Origin: Candidatus Poribacteria bacterium | GTDB taxonomy: Bacteria > Poribacteria > WGA-4E > WGA-3G | Assembly: GCA_022827225.1 (NCBI GenBank) | Contig: JAJDTJ010000026.1 | Coordinates: forward strand, 40,794-104,793 | Direction: 5' to 3' | Length of the DNA stretch: 64,000 bases | Shown: positions 1-9,202 of the stretch, one piece after another | Layout of the letters: each line of letters starts with the position of its first letter | Position numbering within the stretch: position 1 is the first letter of the stretch | Position numbers and translations under genes: made by a program | Notes under the pieces: generated by a model | What the model saw: the letters and a program-made list of their open reading frames with translations, nothing else | Database searches by the model: none | What the model was told of the DNA's origin: nothing

Positions 1-2350
1 CGTCAATCTGGAAGACTGGCATCCGTGAGACAATACGACGGGTTTGATAACGTCGTGGGTCGGTAACTTTGCCGATCGTCCAGCCTGTCCAACTGTGTTC
101 AACGTCCACTGTATCGCCAAAGTCAAGTTCATCAGCGAGTTTCGCGCCGAATTCGCCGAGGTCAGCACCGACCTTCGATTCATTTTCAAAACCGGGAATT
201 TCGTGGCAACCGAAACATCCATAGGTTCTGACGAGTGTTTCCCCCTCTGCCACGTCCACTTCACCGATGGATTCACCCGCTGCGTTAGGCGTTGCTTTCT
301 GTAAACTCATCAGATAAGCGACAACGTTATCAAGTTCGCGATTACTTAACCGCAAACTTGGCATACTGGTATCGGGGTCATAAGCCTTCGGGTCGCTAAT
401 CCACTGACGGAGATAATTCGGCGTGACCTTCGCCCCGACACTATCAAGTGCTGGCCCGAAATCGCTTCCTAAGCCGTCAACAGCATGGCACGTCAGGCAA
501 CCGACGGTTTTAACAGTCTCTTCGCCAGCTGTAATAGCACTCTCAGATTGGGAATAATTTGCAGAGGATTCGTCAAGGTTTGTATCGCTCATCGTCGCGA
601 GATAAGCTGCGATAGATTTCACCTCATCGACGATCCGGACAACAGAACTATCCGGATACGGATATTCACTACCGTCGTCTGTTTTAATCACGATACCGTT
701 GGCGGTTTTCGTGACAACACCGGTGCGCGTTCCACCGTTTTTGAGATAGACGACTTGACTCATCCCATCGGTCGGGAAGAAGTTCGGCATTGTTGCATTC
801 GGCAGATACGCCTCCGGCTCCTTAATCCAATTCTCCAGCCAAGCGGTATCCTTCACTTTACTCCCGACCTTCGCAAGTGACGGACCGACTTTCGCAATAT
901 CTTCGATTGCACTATACCCTTCTACAGCATGGCAACCGTGGCAACCGAGGTCTTCAAAGAGTGCTAACCCTTTCGTGAGATTCGGTGCGTAGTCTTTAGG
1001 TTGATCCGTTCCAGGTATCACCCCGGAATCTAACATCACCACACCATCGTGACACCGTCGGCAATTAGACTCCATATAGCCTTTGGTTTCTTCCGACGTT
1101 CTACCGGTATGCTCATCTAATCCGAGTACAGGGGTGAGCCAGTATTCTGCATGCGTTAGTGCGTGGGCTGCTTTCGCTGTCAACGCCTGTCCTTGTCCAC
1201 CGTGGCAGGGCGTACATCCGAATCTATCAACCGGGTGTTTTCCGAGGAGAACATCTTGCTCCGGATGCGTCTGGAGGACCGACCGGTAGCCGGTATCATA
1301 GGAAATCTCGACTTCACCGAAGACATCAACATCAGTAAACGTAAGCGTTCCTTTTTCTTCGAGTGTATATTCGTCTGCTTCAGCATCAAATCCATCAATG
1401 ACGATGTTTTCACTACCGACTTTAACCCTCGCATGCTTGAGGCGGTGTACGACTGGATTTTCGCCATCGCCTTCGACCTCAAAAATCTCTTGCGCGGACT
1501 GCTCATAACCGGCTCTATCGGCAGAAAAGTGGCATGTCGCACACCGATCTGCGGTATAGTCAAAGTCTTCAAGATAGTATTGAACGATGCTTCGTGTTTG
1601 ACGGAACGGGTTCTCTAACAAGCTACCGAGGAAAGTCCGCTTAATACCGCCGACGGAAGCCAGTTTTTCTTGTAGTCGTGCGACTTCGTCGTGTTTCGCT
1701 TTGTCGGCTTGTAGGGTTTGAAGGGCTGCTTGTGCAGCAGCGATCCCGTCAAGGATCTGAGGGTCGGTAGCGTTATATTTTTGTGCGATAAGGTAAGTGC
1801 TGAGTGCAAGTTGTGGGTCGCTATTGTCTTGATAGAATTGTGCCAAGTCTTTGTTAGCATCAACAAAAGCCGCCTCTGCTGCCAAAACGGCTTCAGTCAG
1901 TTCACCTTCGATGCGGGATTCAAGTTCAGCGAGTTTCTTTTGCCACTTGTCAACAGTCTCATTGCGTCTGCCTTTCGCTTCGTGGAGACTATGCTGATAC
2001 TTATAGTTAATCGCATCCGATTCGCTCTGCCGGAATTTGCGTTCCTGCATCGCTTCGTCCAATGCGACTTGAGCTTTCTTGACCTCTTCCGTCAACTTGC
2101 CCAACGCCTTTGCATCTGGTTTTTGAGGTGTAACAAGTTCGGGCAAAGCCGACTTTGCCTTTTCTAATTCCGCGTATGTCTTGTCATATTCATATTGATA
2201 AAACTGTTGCTGGATCTGCTTCCATGGACGGCGTGTAATCATCTCGCTCCAGAATCCCCAGAGGGTTACGAGTCCTAACAGTCCTGACAAAATAAAGAAC
2301 AAAGCAGAATACGATTTATTTTCAGCGGGAATCTCTTTTTTGTTCTGCAC
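1..2350 (-). CDS. Multihaem c-type cytochrome of the bc complex (partial at left edge)
   Basis: The reading frame is open from a GTG at 2350 to the window edge (783 codons, no stop), so the C-terminus is missing. One N-terminal membrane helix (residues about 15-35) is followed by a long charged coiled-coil-like stretch (about 45-200) and then the haem region. Six in-frame CxxCH motifs are visible: CATCH (1529-1543), CTPCH (1202-1216), CRRCH (1049-1063), CHGCH (929-943), CLTCH (485-499) and CFGCH (203-217). The last three sit in cytochrome c-like folds followed by MP motifs that could give axial Met ligands. The protein probably takes electrons from the Rieske/cytochrome b genes upstream in the same operon, on the outer face of the membrane. 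A GGGAGG sits 13 nt before the GTG. The exact family is not known to me. Confidence 0.85.
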   Translation of the reverse strand, partial: MQNKKEIPAENKSYSALFFILSGLLGLVTLWGFWSEMITRRPWKQIQQQFYQYEYDKTYAELEKAKSALPELVTPQKPDAKALGKLTEEVKKAQVALDEAMQERKFRQSESDAINYKYQHSLHEAKGRRNETVDKWQKKLAELESRIEGELTEAVLAAEAAFVDANKDLAQFYQDNSDPQLALSTYLIAQKYNATDPQILDGIAAAQAALQTLQADKAKHDEVARLQEKLASVGGIKRTFLGSLLENPFRQTRSIVQYYLEDFDYTADRCATCHFSADRAGYEQSAQEIFEVEGDGENPVVHRLKHARVKVGSENIVIDGFDAEADEYTLEEKGTLTFTDVDVFGEVEISYDTGYRSVLQTHPEQDVLLGKHPVDRFGCTPCHGGQGQALTAKAAHALTHAEYWLTPVLGLDEHTGRTSEETKGYMESNCRRCHDGVVMLDSGVIPGTDQPKDYAPNLTKGLALFEDLGCHGCHAVEGYSAIEDIAKVGPSLAKVGSKVKDTAWLENWIKEPEAYLPNATMPNFFPTDGMSQVVYLKNGGTRTGVVTKTANGIVIKTDDGSEYPYPDSSVVRIVDEVKSIAAYLATMSDTNLDESSANYSQSESAITAGEETVKTVGCLTCHAVDGLGSDFGPALDSVGAKVTPNYLRQWISDPKAYDPDTSMPSLRLSNRELDNVVAYLMSLQKATPNAAGESIGEVDVAEGETLVRTYGCFGCHEIPGFENESKVGADLGEFGAKLADELDFGDTVDVEHSWTGWTIGKVTDPRRYQTRRIVSRMPVFQID

Positions 2351-2427
2351 GAACTTTACTACCTCCCTGTCAATTGATACGATCCGATGTCATTGCCTAC
2401 AAAACGCCTGCGTCCGATCCATAGTTT

Positions 2428-3294
2428 CTAAATGTTGAACCATGGTGACACCCAGATATATTTCACATTGAAAAATATTCGCAAGATCATTTTTATGGGT
2501 AGCGCGAGCATGGTCAAGAAGAGAAACGAGACAACGACATATCGAACGAGACCGAGTTCCTGTAAGAAATTGCTGGTTTTATGCTTCCATAAATAGACGA
2601 TGGGTCCGAGTGAGAAATAACCGGCGACGACGACGAATCCGAAAAAGTTCGCGGTATTCGCGTCGCGAATCCCGAAAAGATACGATAAATTTACGTTTGT
2701 CAACGGAACGACAAGGTGCGGGTCCCATGCTTCCCAAGGTGCGAAGAAGTTCCAGCCGGGTCCCCTGAGGAATGTTCCGACGACCATCAAAACGATCCAT
2801 AAAATAATAAATCCGAAGGAGAATACAGCGAGCGCGAAGGGACGTTCTTTGATGGTATAATACCCTTTACCCTTTGGGTTCGTGTCAATATAAGGTATCG
2901 CGATCAAGCCGGCAATAATCAAGCCTGGGAGTACAACCCCAGCGATCCAGGGATCAAAATAGACGAGCATCTCTTGAAGGGCAAGGAAATACCATGGGGC
3001 TTTAGATGGGTTTGGCGTTTTGGTCGGATCACTCGGTTCTTCAAGTGGTGCATCAATCATAATTGACCAGACCCCTAATACCAGCATAATAATAATTGCG
3101 CAGATAAACTCGTTTCTGCATAGATACGGCCAGACATAGACCTTATCGTTAAGATGTGCGTCCGATGGTACACCGGTTTTATCTGTCTGGCGTGCTTGCC
3201 GGTATGAGAGCCACATGAAATAGGGTATCAAAAAGAGAATAGCAACAATAGGGACATTATCGGGTTTCGTCACCAGTGCTATAAAATGCTCCAT
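2428..3294 (-). CDS. Cytochrome b C-terminal half (subunit IV-like) of a bc/b6f-type complex
   Basis: This 288-residue membrane protein corresponds to the C-terminal part of cytochrome b (petD/subunit IV type). It helps form the quinol-oxidising Qo pocket. The Qo signature is KAPWYF (PEWY in mitochondria and chloroplasts); an APWY form is frequent in menaquinol-type complexes as I recall. About six to seven hydrophobic segments are visible. The frame can be extended to a TTG at 3312, but an AAGGAG lies exactly 9 nt before the ATG at 3294, which makes 3294 the likely start. It is third in the operon, 89 nt after the N-terminal cytochrome b gene and 77 nt before the multihaem cytochrome. Confidence 0.9.
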   Translation of the reverse strand: MEHFIALVTKPDNVPIVAILFLIPYFMWLSYRQARQTDKTGVPSDAHLNDKVYVWPYLCRNEFICAIIIMLVLGVWSIMIDAPLEEPSDPTKTPNPSKAPWYFLALQEMLVYFDPWIAGVVLPGLIIAGLIAIPYIDTNPKGKGYYTIKERPFALAVFSFGFIILWIVLMVVGTFLRGPGWNFFAPWEAWDPHLVVPLTNVNLSYLFGIRDANTANFFGFVVVAGYFSLGPIVYLWKHKTSNFLQELGLVRYVVVSFLFLTMLALPIKMILRIFFNVKYIWVSPWFNI

Positions 3295-3383
3295 ATTATT
3301 CTGCTCCTTCAAAGATAGGGTTCCTTATGCGTGCTAACAGAAACCGTGTTCCGCCACTTAAAAGATTCATGCCAAAATCCGGT

Positions 3384-4154
3384 CTATAGCGGTCCGGAGA
3401 TGCCTCCATCTTTACGTACGCGCCAGAAATGGAGTGCCATCAATACACTCGCCAAAAGCGGTACTGCGACGCAGTGTAAGATGTAGAACCTCAAAAGCGT
3501 TGAGGGGCCAACAATTGTGCCTGCCAATAGTGCGAATCGGACATCGTTTGATTGCGTGATTTCGGTGGGTGCGAACGGTCCTTCGTGTCCCAAAACAGGG
3601 GTTGCCCGTGCCATATTTGTGCCGACAGTCACAGCCCAAAAAGCCAATTGGTCCCACGGCAGCAGGTATCCCGTGAAACTCAGGAAAAATGTAACGAGTA
3701 AGAGGATGACCCCGACTGCCCAGTTGAATTCTCGCGGTTTCTTATACGATCCAGTCAAAAAGACCCTAAACATATGTAACATGACCGAAATAACCATGCC
3801 GTGTGCTGCCCATCGATGCATGTTGCGTAGGAGCATACCGAACGGGATATCAAATTCGAGGTACTGTACATCGGCGAAAGCATATTCGGCTGTCGGACGG
3901 TAATAGAACATCAGGAGTACACCGGTGACAGCGGTCACAAGGAACATGAGGAAGGTGATCCCCCCCATGCACCAGGTAAATCTGAAGTTGAGTGCATGGC
4001 GAGAAACCCGGGGAGGATGGAGATGCAACCAGACGTTTTGGAGGATTTGTAAGGTATAACGCCGACCTGTGTCTTCATATCCGTGGCGGAAAATAGAACG
4101 CCAAATATCGGAATTCGTAATCTTTTCTTTGAGCCCTTTACGTTCTTCGTTCAT
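3384..4154 (-). CDS. qcrB: Cytochrome b N-terminal half (b6-type, quinol oxidation)
   Basis: The 256-residue protein carries the four helices that bind haems bL and bH. The histidine pairs are H113/H127 (14 apart) and H227/H242 (15 apart). The 15-residue spacing in the last helix is the cytochrome b6/menaquinol pattern rather than the mitochondrial one. Cys62, in the context WCMGGIT, aligns with the b6 cysteine that covalently holds haem c_n (heme c_i), so this complex is probably b6f-like. A PW motif (LLPWDQLAFW) follows helix C. The ATG at 4154 has only a weak ribosome-binding site. It is second in the operon, 116 nt after the Rieske gene, and cytochrome b is split into two genes as in b6f and Firmicutes complexes. 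Confidence 0.93.
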   Translation of the reverse strand: MNEERKGLKEKITNSDIWRSIFRHGYEDTGRRYTLQILQNVWLHLHPPRVSRHALNFRFTWCMGGITFLMFLVTAVTGVLLMFYYRPTAEYAFADVQYLEFDIPFGMLLRNMHRWAAHGMVISVMLHMFRVFLTGSYKKPREFNWAVGVILLLVTFFLSFTGYLLPWDQLAFWAVTVGTNMARATPVLGHEGPFAPTEITQSNDVRFALLAGTIVGPSTLLRFYILHCVAVPLLASVLMALHFWRVRKDGGISGPL

Positions 4155-4270
4155 ATCTTTTATAGCAAGCTCCGACGTGCGCGGGGCAAGAGAGCGGTTT
4201 TCGAGATATGCGACATCTTCGAAATGCCTTTTCTACCCAATCAGAGCCAGGCGCGAATGCTCTCCTTTCT

Positions 4271-4765
4271 TCAGACCTTCAAAAAGGAGCCTGGGTCGGT
4301 CCACTGCCCCTTCTCGCCTAAAAACTTCACAGACTTATCAATCTCGATCTGGCCATCTTCTGCCAACGTAATTTTAACACGTTCAAGCGGACGGGGTGCG
4401 GGACCTTCGTAATTAATGCCTTCTCGGTCAAAACCGCTGCCGTGGCAGGGACATTTGAATTTGTTTTCAGAACCGAGCCAACGAGGGGTACACCCCAGAT
4501 GCGTACAGATGGTTAAAAGTGCGTAGAATTCACCATCCTGCTTTCGGACGATCCAAACACCGTAAGGCTCTTTTTTAAATTTCTCGCTAACGCTGCCCGG
4601 TGGATATTCCGCTGGGAGCCCTGCCTTAAAAATAGAAGACGGTTCAAACAGCACACGCGGATATAGATATCGGACCAATCCCGGTCCGAAGGCCAAACCC
4701 GATGCTGCAACGAAAGTCCCCCAACCGAGAAATTTGAAAAATTTACGTCGAGATTCCACTTCCAC
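4271..4765 (-). CDS. qcrA: Rieske [2Fe-2S] iron-sulfur protein
   Basis: This 164-residue protein accepts the first electron from quinol in the bc/b6f-type complex. Residues 1-30 hold an RRKFFKF twin-arginine-like signal and a membrane anchor. The Rieske cluster motifs are CTHLGC (C87, H89, C92) and CPCHGSG (C105, C107, H108); the cysteines at 92 and 107 form the stabilising disulfide in this family. The start is a GTG at 4765. A second GTG two codons on is better spaced from the GGGGG run and is an alternative. It is the first gene of the minus-strand operon Rieske, cytochrome b (N), cytochrome b (C), multihaem cytochrome. Confidence 0.94.
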   Translation of the reverse strand: MEVESRRKFFKFLGWGTFVAASGLAFGPGLVRYLYPRVLFEPSSIFKAGLPAEYPPGSVSEKFKKEPYGVWIVRKQDGEFYALLTICTHLGCTPRWLGSENKFKCPCHGSGFDREGINYEGPAPRPLERVKITLAEDGQIEIDKSVKFLGEKGQWTDPGSFLKV

Positions 4766-4812
4766 CCCCGATTTTGTAACCGACGCTTATACGTCAATTC
4801 TATGCAATTACC

Positions 4813-4841
4813 AGTATAACCAATTTAAAATAAATTGTCAC
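4813..4841 (-). promoter_or_regulatory. Candidate sigma-70-type promoter of the bc operon
   Basis: On the minus strand a GTGACA -35 box (4836-4841, 5/6) and a TATACT -10 box (4813-4818, 5/6) are separated by exactly 17 nt. The -10 box is about 48 nt upstream of the Rieske start codon. Prediction by eye only. Confidence 0.5.
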
Positions 4842-5134
4842 CAAAATATCTTCGCAGTTATGCAAGCCTGTGCTGCACGGGCAAAAACGCTCGTCATCCC
4901 GAAACCGACTCTAAATTTATAATAAGAGACACGAGAGGTATCCAACACGATTTTGCGTCATGAGCGTTAAATATTATATCATCTATTCAAAAGTTTGTCA
5001 ACCATTTTTTTCAATTTTCACACAGAATTTAACAAAATTTAGAAAATAGTAGCACAGATATAGTATTCTTAAGTTTTTACGCACGCACAGGTCAGATCTT
5101 CCATCGTTTTTCGCATGAAATGTGTAAAATTTCG
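4842..5134. other. Intergenic, AT-rich, between divergent genes
   Basis: This is most of the spacer between the divergent Rieske operon and the LamG gene. It is AT-rich and has no convincing ORF, tRNA or strong hairpin. It presumably holds upstream regulatory sequence for both directions. Confidence 0.4.
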
Positions 5135-5163
5135 TTCAATATTTTAACAATTTGTGATAGAAT
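5135..5163 (+). promoter_or_regulatory. Weak candidate promoter of the LamG gene
   Basis: TAGAAT (5158-5163, 5/6 to the -10 consensus) lies 17 nt after TTCAAT (5135-5140, a poor -35 match). It is about 60 nt upstream of the start codon at 5224. The -35 box is weak, so this is tentative. Confidence 0.3.
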
Positions 5164-5223
5164 CTAAGTCAGAAATTTTCCGAGTTTTCAGAAACCGCTA
5201 ACCCCTAAAAAAGGAGAACTGAG

Positions 5224-6000
5224 ATGAGACACTTTACAATCGGCTTAATTATTGCAGGCTGCATGTTTGCCCAACTCAGCAACGCCGAAATCGATCCGAA
5301 ATCTATTGTCGGCGCATGGCTGTTTGATGAGACAACCGGAAAAGTCGCTAAAGATTCATCCGGCAACGGGAACGACGGGAATCTCGTCGGCGGTGCTAAA
5401 TGGGTGAAAGGTCAATTCGGCAACGCTATCGAACTTAATGGAACGGACGCTTGGGTCACTGTTCCACAGATTGGACCGCTTGAAGATTTTACCCTCATAA
5501 AGTGGTTTAATTCGACTGGAAGAGTCGGGGCGTGGAGATGTTTCTTTAATCGTGACAGTTGGGCAGCTGGCTATGTGCATTACCAATTCCGTCCAGACAA
5601 CAAGATGGAGATGGCTATCCATTCCAACAATCCTGTCCGACATCCTGGTTGGCCCGACTCAGATTTTACTGCGGATAACAGTATCTTGAACAAATGGTTC
5701 CATCTCGCTGTCGCTTATAGCAGTAATGAAGAATCGGTTCGCGTCTACTTTGATGGCGAACTTGATGCTGAAGGTCCATGGGGCCCTTTGCCGGGTGAAT
5801 TTGGACCCGGACGTATCGGCTCATGGGACGGTGGCGGCAGAGAGTGGGAAGGTATGTTCGATGAAATGATCCTCTTTGATGTCGCATTAGAGGAAGACGA
5901 TATTCAATCGCTCATGGCTAACGGCTTAGAAGCGACGTTGGCAGTTGATCCGATGGATAAAGTTGCAACGGCTTGGGGAAAAATTAAACAGAGCAGATAG
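5224..6000 (+). CDS. Secreted LamG/concanavalin A-like domain protein
   Basis: The 258-residue protein has a Sec signal peptide (about residues 1-21, ending SNAE) and one LamG/jelly-roll (Laminin_G_3-like) domain. Typical LamG pieces are visible: GAWLFDE near the start, DSSGNGNDG, GNAIELNGTD, the WFHLAVAY strand, VYFDGEL, and FDEMILFDVALEEDDI near the end. Such domains bind carbohydrate or protein partners outside the cell. The precise ligand cannot be read from sequence. A strong AAAAAGGAG lies 8 nt before the ATG. It is a single gene, divergent from the bc operon and convergent with the glycosylase gene. Confidence 0.8.
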   Translation: MRHFTIGLIIAGCMFAQLSNAEIDPKSIVGAWLFDETTGKVAKDSSGNGNDGNLVGGAKWVKGQFGNAIELNGTDAWVTVPQIGPLEDFTLIKWFNSTGRVGAWRCFFNRDSWAAGYVHYQFRPDNKMEMAIHSNNPVRHPGWPDSDFTADNSILNKWFHLAVAYSSNEESVRVYFDGELDAEGPWGPLPGEFGPGRIGSWDGGGREWEGMFDEMILFDVALEEDDIQSLMANGLEATLAVDPMDKVATAWGKIKQSR

Positions 6001-6002
6001 GT

Positions 6003-6019
6003 CTGAATGGGGCATTCAG
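6003..6019. terminator. Possible bidirectional hairpin between convergent genes
   Basis: CTGAAT (6003-6008) and ATTCAG (6014-6019) form a 6-bp stem with a GGGGC loop in the 21-nt gap between two convergent stop codons. There is no clear T-tract, so terminator strength is uncertain. Confidence 0.35.
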
Positions 6020-6021
6020 GT

Positions 6022-6654
6022 TCAAAAAAGGGTGAGTCTCGGAGTCTCGGTTGCTTGTTGTAGTTTCTGCACGGCTTCGGCAATATCGTTGATGAGAACT
6101 CGTCGCATTGCAATGAAATCGTCCCCCTCTTGTCGTAGCACGTAAGCTGGGTTAAACGTCGCCATGGCGTAGGGTGCGTACTGTGTATCGGTGAACCAGA
6201 TACCGCGTTCTTCGGTAATGCGGAAACTCCGCCGGATAAGGACTTTCGCAGCAGGCGCGCCCATACAGAGGATAACTGAGGGTTGGACTAAGGTGAGTTC
6301 TCCAGCGAGCCACTTCGCGCACGCCTTGATTTCTGATGCCTTCGGTGGCCGGTTTTTCAACCTGTCGCCTTTCGGAGTTGCTGCCCGACACTTAATGATA
6401 TTGGTGAGCCAGATGTCGCTGCGTGTCAAATCATTCGCCGTCAGGACTTCATCAAGCAAATTCCCCGCAGGTCCCGAAAAAGGAAGCGTTGTGTGGTTAT
6501 CCGCAGCGGATGGACCCTCAGCGACGAGTACTAACTTTGCGGTAACATCACCACTTCCGAAAACGACGTTCGCGCGTGTCTCCGCTAAATCGCAATCCGT
6601 ACAAACACTCGCTCGCGTTCTGAGCGTCTGCATCTGTGTCTGAAGTGTGTCCAT
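6022..6654 (-). CDS. Uracil-DNA glycosylase, family 4/5-like (4Fe-4S)
   Basis: This 210-residue protein should remove uracil from DNA. It matches the type-4 UDG fold: an N-terminal CxxC (CTDC), motif A AEGPSAAD, a stretch FSGPAGNLLDEVL, then IIKCRA with a further Cys before a WL segment. These give four cysteines for a [4Fe-4S] cluster. Motif B reads FNPAYVLR, where the family usually has HPA; the His is replaced by Asn. The open frame extends upstream to 6768 but overlaps the next gene. An AAGGA just before the ATG at 6654, and only 5 nt of spacing from the upstream stop, support 6654. It follows the GH-D-like glycosidase gene and is probably co-transcribed with it. Confidence 0.85.
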   Translation of the reverse strand: MDTLQTQMQTLRTRASVCTDCDLAETRANVVFGSGDVTAKLVLVAEGPSAADNHTTLPFSGPAGNLLDEVLTANDLTRSDIWLTNIIKCRAATPKGDRLKNRPPKASEIKACAKWLAGELTLVQPSVILCMGAPAAKVLIRRSFRITEERGIWFTDTQYAPYAMATFNPAYVLRQEGDDFIAMRRVLINDIAEAVQKLQQATETPRLTLF

Positions 6655-6659
6655 ATTCC

Positions 6660-9152
6660 TTATCCTAAGTGGGTACCGCCTGAAGTTTTCGCGAAGTGAA
6701 TGCTGGTATGTACCAACTGCTCGGGTTGCGTCTGGGCAAATGTTAACTGACAGATCGGTCTGTCCCAAGTGTACTGATAATCGCTGCCGTAGGCTGCGAC
6801 GCTTATCGGTAGGTACCCGTCTGGTACATGAATGAAACAGGTGCCTTCAGCCTGTCTAAGCGGTTTACAAACGATCAGCAAACTTTGGCTGTGATGATCC
6901 CAACCTGCCGATAAGATATCAGCCCCACCTTGCGTATAGTGCATATCAGTTGCGAGCAATTGGGGTACGTCCTTTTCTTCCCGGAAACAGAGGAGTTTAG
7001 CAGAACGCGGCGGAATATTCAAGAGGTTTACGTTTTCCGAAACCTTTCCGAGGTACTGTCGCATCCAGAAGTCGTGGACGAGGAAATCCTTAGATTCAAG
7101 GGGTCCGAGTGCATCAAGTGAAAAATAAACGTCATCTTCATGGTCGTTCCAATTGAAGATAGCGGCGAGATACCATGTTTCATGGGGTGTCGAAACAGGT
7201 AGACACCAAATTCTGGGAAAGGGTTCCTCATAAAGGTCTATAGGTGTGGCTGCGTCGCCTACAAGCGGAAAGATTTTTGCTAAGGATGCCGCCCGTGATG
7301 ACATGAGTGTTGCGATCTGGTCTGCGCAGAAAACTGCGCCGCCACTGAGTGCTGCGGCAGTCAACTCAACAATCGCTTCGTTGACAGGGCGCGGCTCATC
7401 AACGGAAATTTCGCCGAAAAAATGTCGCCAGAGGACGTTATGTTCTCGGAGATGCGCTGCATATCTGGTCAGACGATGTTTTATACCGCGTTGATGGTGC
7501 CACTGATCGCTGGCACGGTTAGAAGCGCCGGCGATCGAGAACTGTGAATTGAGCAAGGGGGCGTTGATATCAATACCACCGAGCGACACACTTGAGATCG
7601 CATTATATCCTGTGAGCAGTACCTCCTCTTTTGGTGAACCGTTTTCTAAAGACGCTGCATCAACTGTCTCTCTCAAAAGCTCCACAGCAGAACCATAGAG
7701 TTGTAGAGCAGTGAGGTCCTTGTCATGCCATCGCAAATTGTGTGAAGTATTGGTCAATCCAGTCGTATACGCTGTGAAATCCACATTAATAAATGAACAC
7801 CGATAATCGCTCACGATATGTTTCAGCTGTTCGCGAATTTGTCCCTGTACCTCAGGATGTGAAACATCCAAAAGCGCGACCTCTTTGCCGGTGTCTGGGA
7901 GATGAATTGTAGCGGGTTTGTATCCGTTCCGTGCAGAACGCCTGCGTGAGCGTTTTCTGCCATTCTGATTGTTGGTCTGTCTCTGTATGCAACGGTCTGG
8001 ATGGTTCTGCACCAATTCTGAATCAAGGGTGACACAGAACGGATTGATTCGGATCCCTACCCCGAATCCTGTTTCTTGGGCTTTTTTTACAACCGCCTCG
8101 GTTTCCGCTACGGTTTGCAGTCCAGATACTGTGTCCACTTGAATATAATTGACCCCGCCTGGGTAACTTGGTTGAAACAGAGGGTGAGATGCGATTGTGT
8201 CTATTTGCGTTAAGACGGCATCCGTATCAAGGGGCTCGGATGTACCGGAAAAAGTCCACGCCGTAAGAGGTGTAGAGCGACCTTGCGTGTTTAAGTCCCC
8301 TATTTTGGTGCTGTGTTGTGCTGCCAAACAGGCAGTATAGTCCTCATAAGCAGCCTTAGCACCCCCGTTAAAGTTGATATAAGCGGTCTCAGAAACGATT
8401 TCTTCACCAGCGTCACATTGTTGTTCACACTGATGATAGAGTTTCCAAGGGTTAACACCGGTCCCCTTCCTATTATTCGATCGCGAACTCCGTTTACCAT
8501 TCCCTTGACAACCGACTTGGATGCGGGGCCACCACTTCTCGGCTGTCAGGAAACCGAAGACAAGTGCCTTGCCACTCTCTGTATCGTGGAGTACACCATC
8601 GTGGCTCGGATGCATAGTATCGGTCTCGCTGAGCAGGAATCCGTCATAAAGTTTTTTACTCACCCCTGGAGAGACGGGTGGCATATTGATAAAGAGATGA
8701 CAATCGGTTGGTGTTCCGCCGAGCAACACAGCCCCCCGGTTGGCGGCGACCCCAAGCACCGTAACGCTATCGAGTTGCAAAGGTTCAGTTTTTAGATTTT
8801 CAACGCCAACTTTGAGGTGTATCGCCGGTTGATCGCTGTAACAATTGAGATAGGTATTTATTCGGATACCTTTATCTTTTGCTTCATACAAAAAACGGAT
8901 CTGATGACAATCACCAAAGACATCTGTCGTCGGCGGTTGTGTGATAAATTCGCGGGTGCCAGCATTATTGGTTTTGATGACGCTACCATCGTCAAGGGTG
9001 GCTTCCGTACAACCGTTTCGGATAATCGTGTCCCCGCCTTCATCCATGTAATCCCAAGTTCCTTTTGCGAGGTTGAACTTAATCTCAAATTTATTGTGGT
9101 TTATCACGACGAGGTTACCCTGCCGTGAGACCGTTACATCATCTGGTCTCAT
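6660..9152 (-). CDS. Alpha-galactosidase-like glycoside hydrolase (clan GH-D, GH36-like)
   Basis: This is an 830-residue protein without an obvious signal peptide. An N-terminal beta-rich domain (about residues 1-270) precedes a TIM-barrel-like region and a C-terminal beta-domain. Barrel landmarks are GGVNYIQVDTV, GFGVGIRINPF, FINVDFTAY (the Asp is at the place of the GH36 nucleophile) and NRASDQW (possible acid/base Asp). The C-terminal part has LVHDFWMRQYLG, IPPRSAKLLCFR and THYTQGG-like wording (DMHYTQGG) seen in alpha-galactosidase tails. Two basic, low-complexity inserts (KRSSRSNNRKG and GRKRSRRRSARNG) look unusual for an enzyme. Substrate is unknown; GH36/GH27 relatives act on alpha-galactosides. 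AGGAAG precedes the ATG. Confidence 0.6.
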   Translation of the reverse strand: MRPDDVTVSRQGNLVVINHNKFEIKFNLAKGTWDYMDEGGDTIIRNGCTEATLDDGSVIKTNNAGTREFITQPPTTDVFGDCHQIRFLYEAKDKGIRINTYLNCYSDQPAIHLKVGVENLKTEPLQLDSVTVLGVAANRGAVLLGGTPTDCHLFINMPPVSPGVSKKLYDGFLLSETDTMHPSHDGVLHDTESGKALVFGFLTAEKWWPRIQVGCQGNGKRSSRSNNRKGTGVNPWKLYHQCEQQCDAGEEIVSETAYINFNGGAKAAYEDYTACLAAQHSTKIGDLNTQGRSTPLTAWTFSGTSEPLDTDAVLTQIDTIASHPLFQPSYPGGVNYIQVDTVSGLQTVAETEAVVKKAQETGFGVGIRINPFCVTLDSELVQNHPDRCIQRQTNNQNGRKRSRRRSARNGYKPATIHLPDTGKEVALLDVSHPEVQGQIREQLKHIVSDYRCSFINVDFTAYTTGLTNTSHNLRWHDKDLTALQLYGSAVELLRETVDAASLENGSPKEEVLLTGYNAISSVSLGGIDINAPLLNSQFSIAGASNRASDQWHHQRGIKHRLTRYAAHLREHNVLWRHFFGEISVDEPRPVNEAIVELTAAALSGGAVFCADQIATLMSSRAASLAKIFPLVGDAATPIDLYEEPFPRIWCLPVSTPHETWYLAAIFNWNDHEDDVYFSLDALGPLESKDFLVHDFWMRQYLGKVSENVNLLNIPPRSAKLLCFREEKDVPQLLATDMHYTQGGADILSAGWDHHSQSLLIVCKPLRQAEGTCFIHVPDGYLPISVAAYGSDYQYTWDRPICQLTFAQTQPEQLVHTSIHFAKTSGGTHLG

Positions 9153-9202
9153 CCGTCAACTTCCTTTTTTTGTCCTATAGTTTGGGCAATTGTACTATGG
9201 TA

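Noticed and set aside
44..2167. Plus-strand open frames in the first 2 kb
   Set aside because: They lie opposite a multihaem cytochrome whose frame and six CxxCH motifs are continuous on the minus strand.
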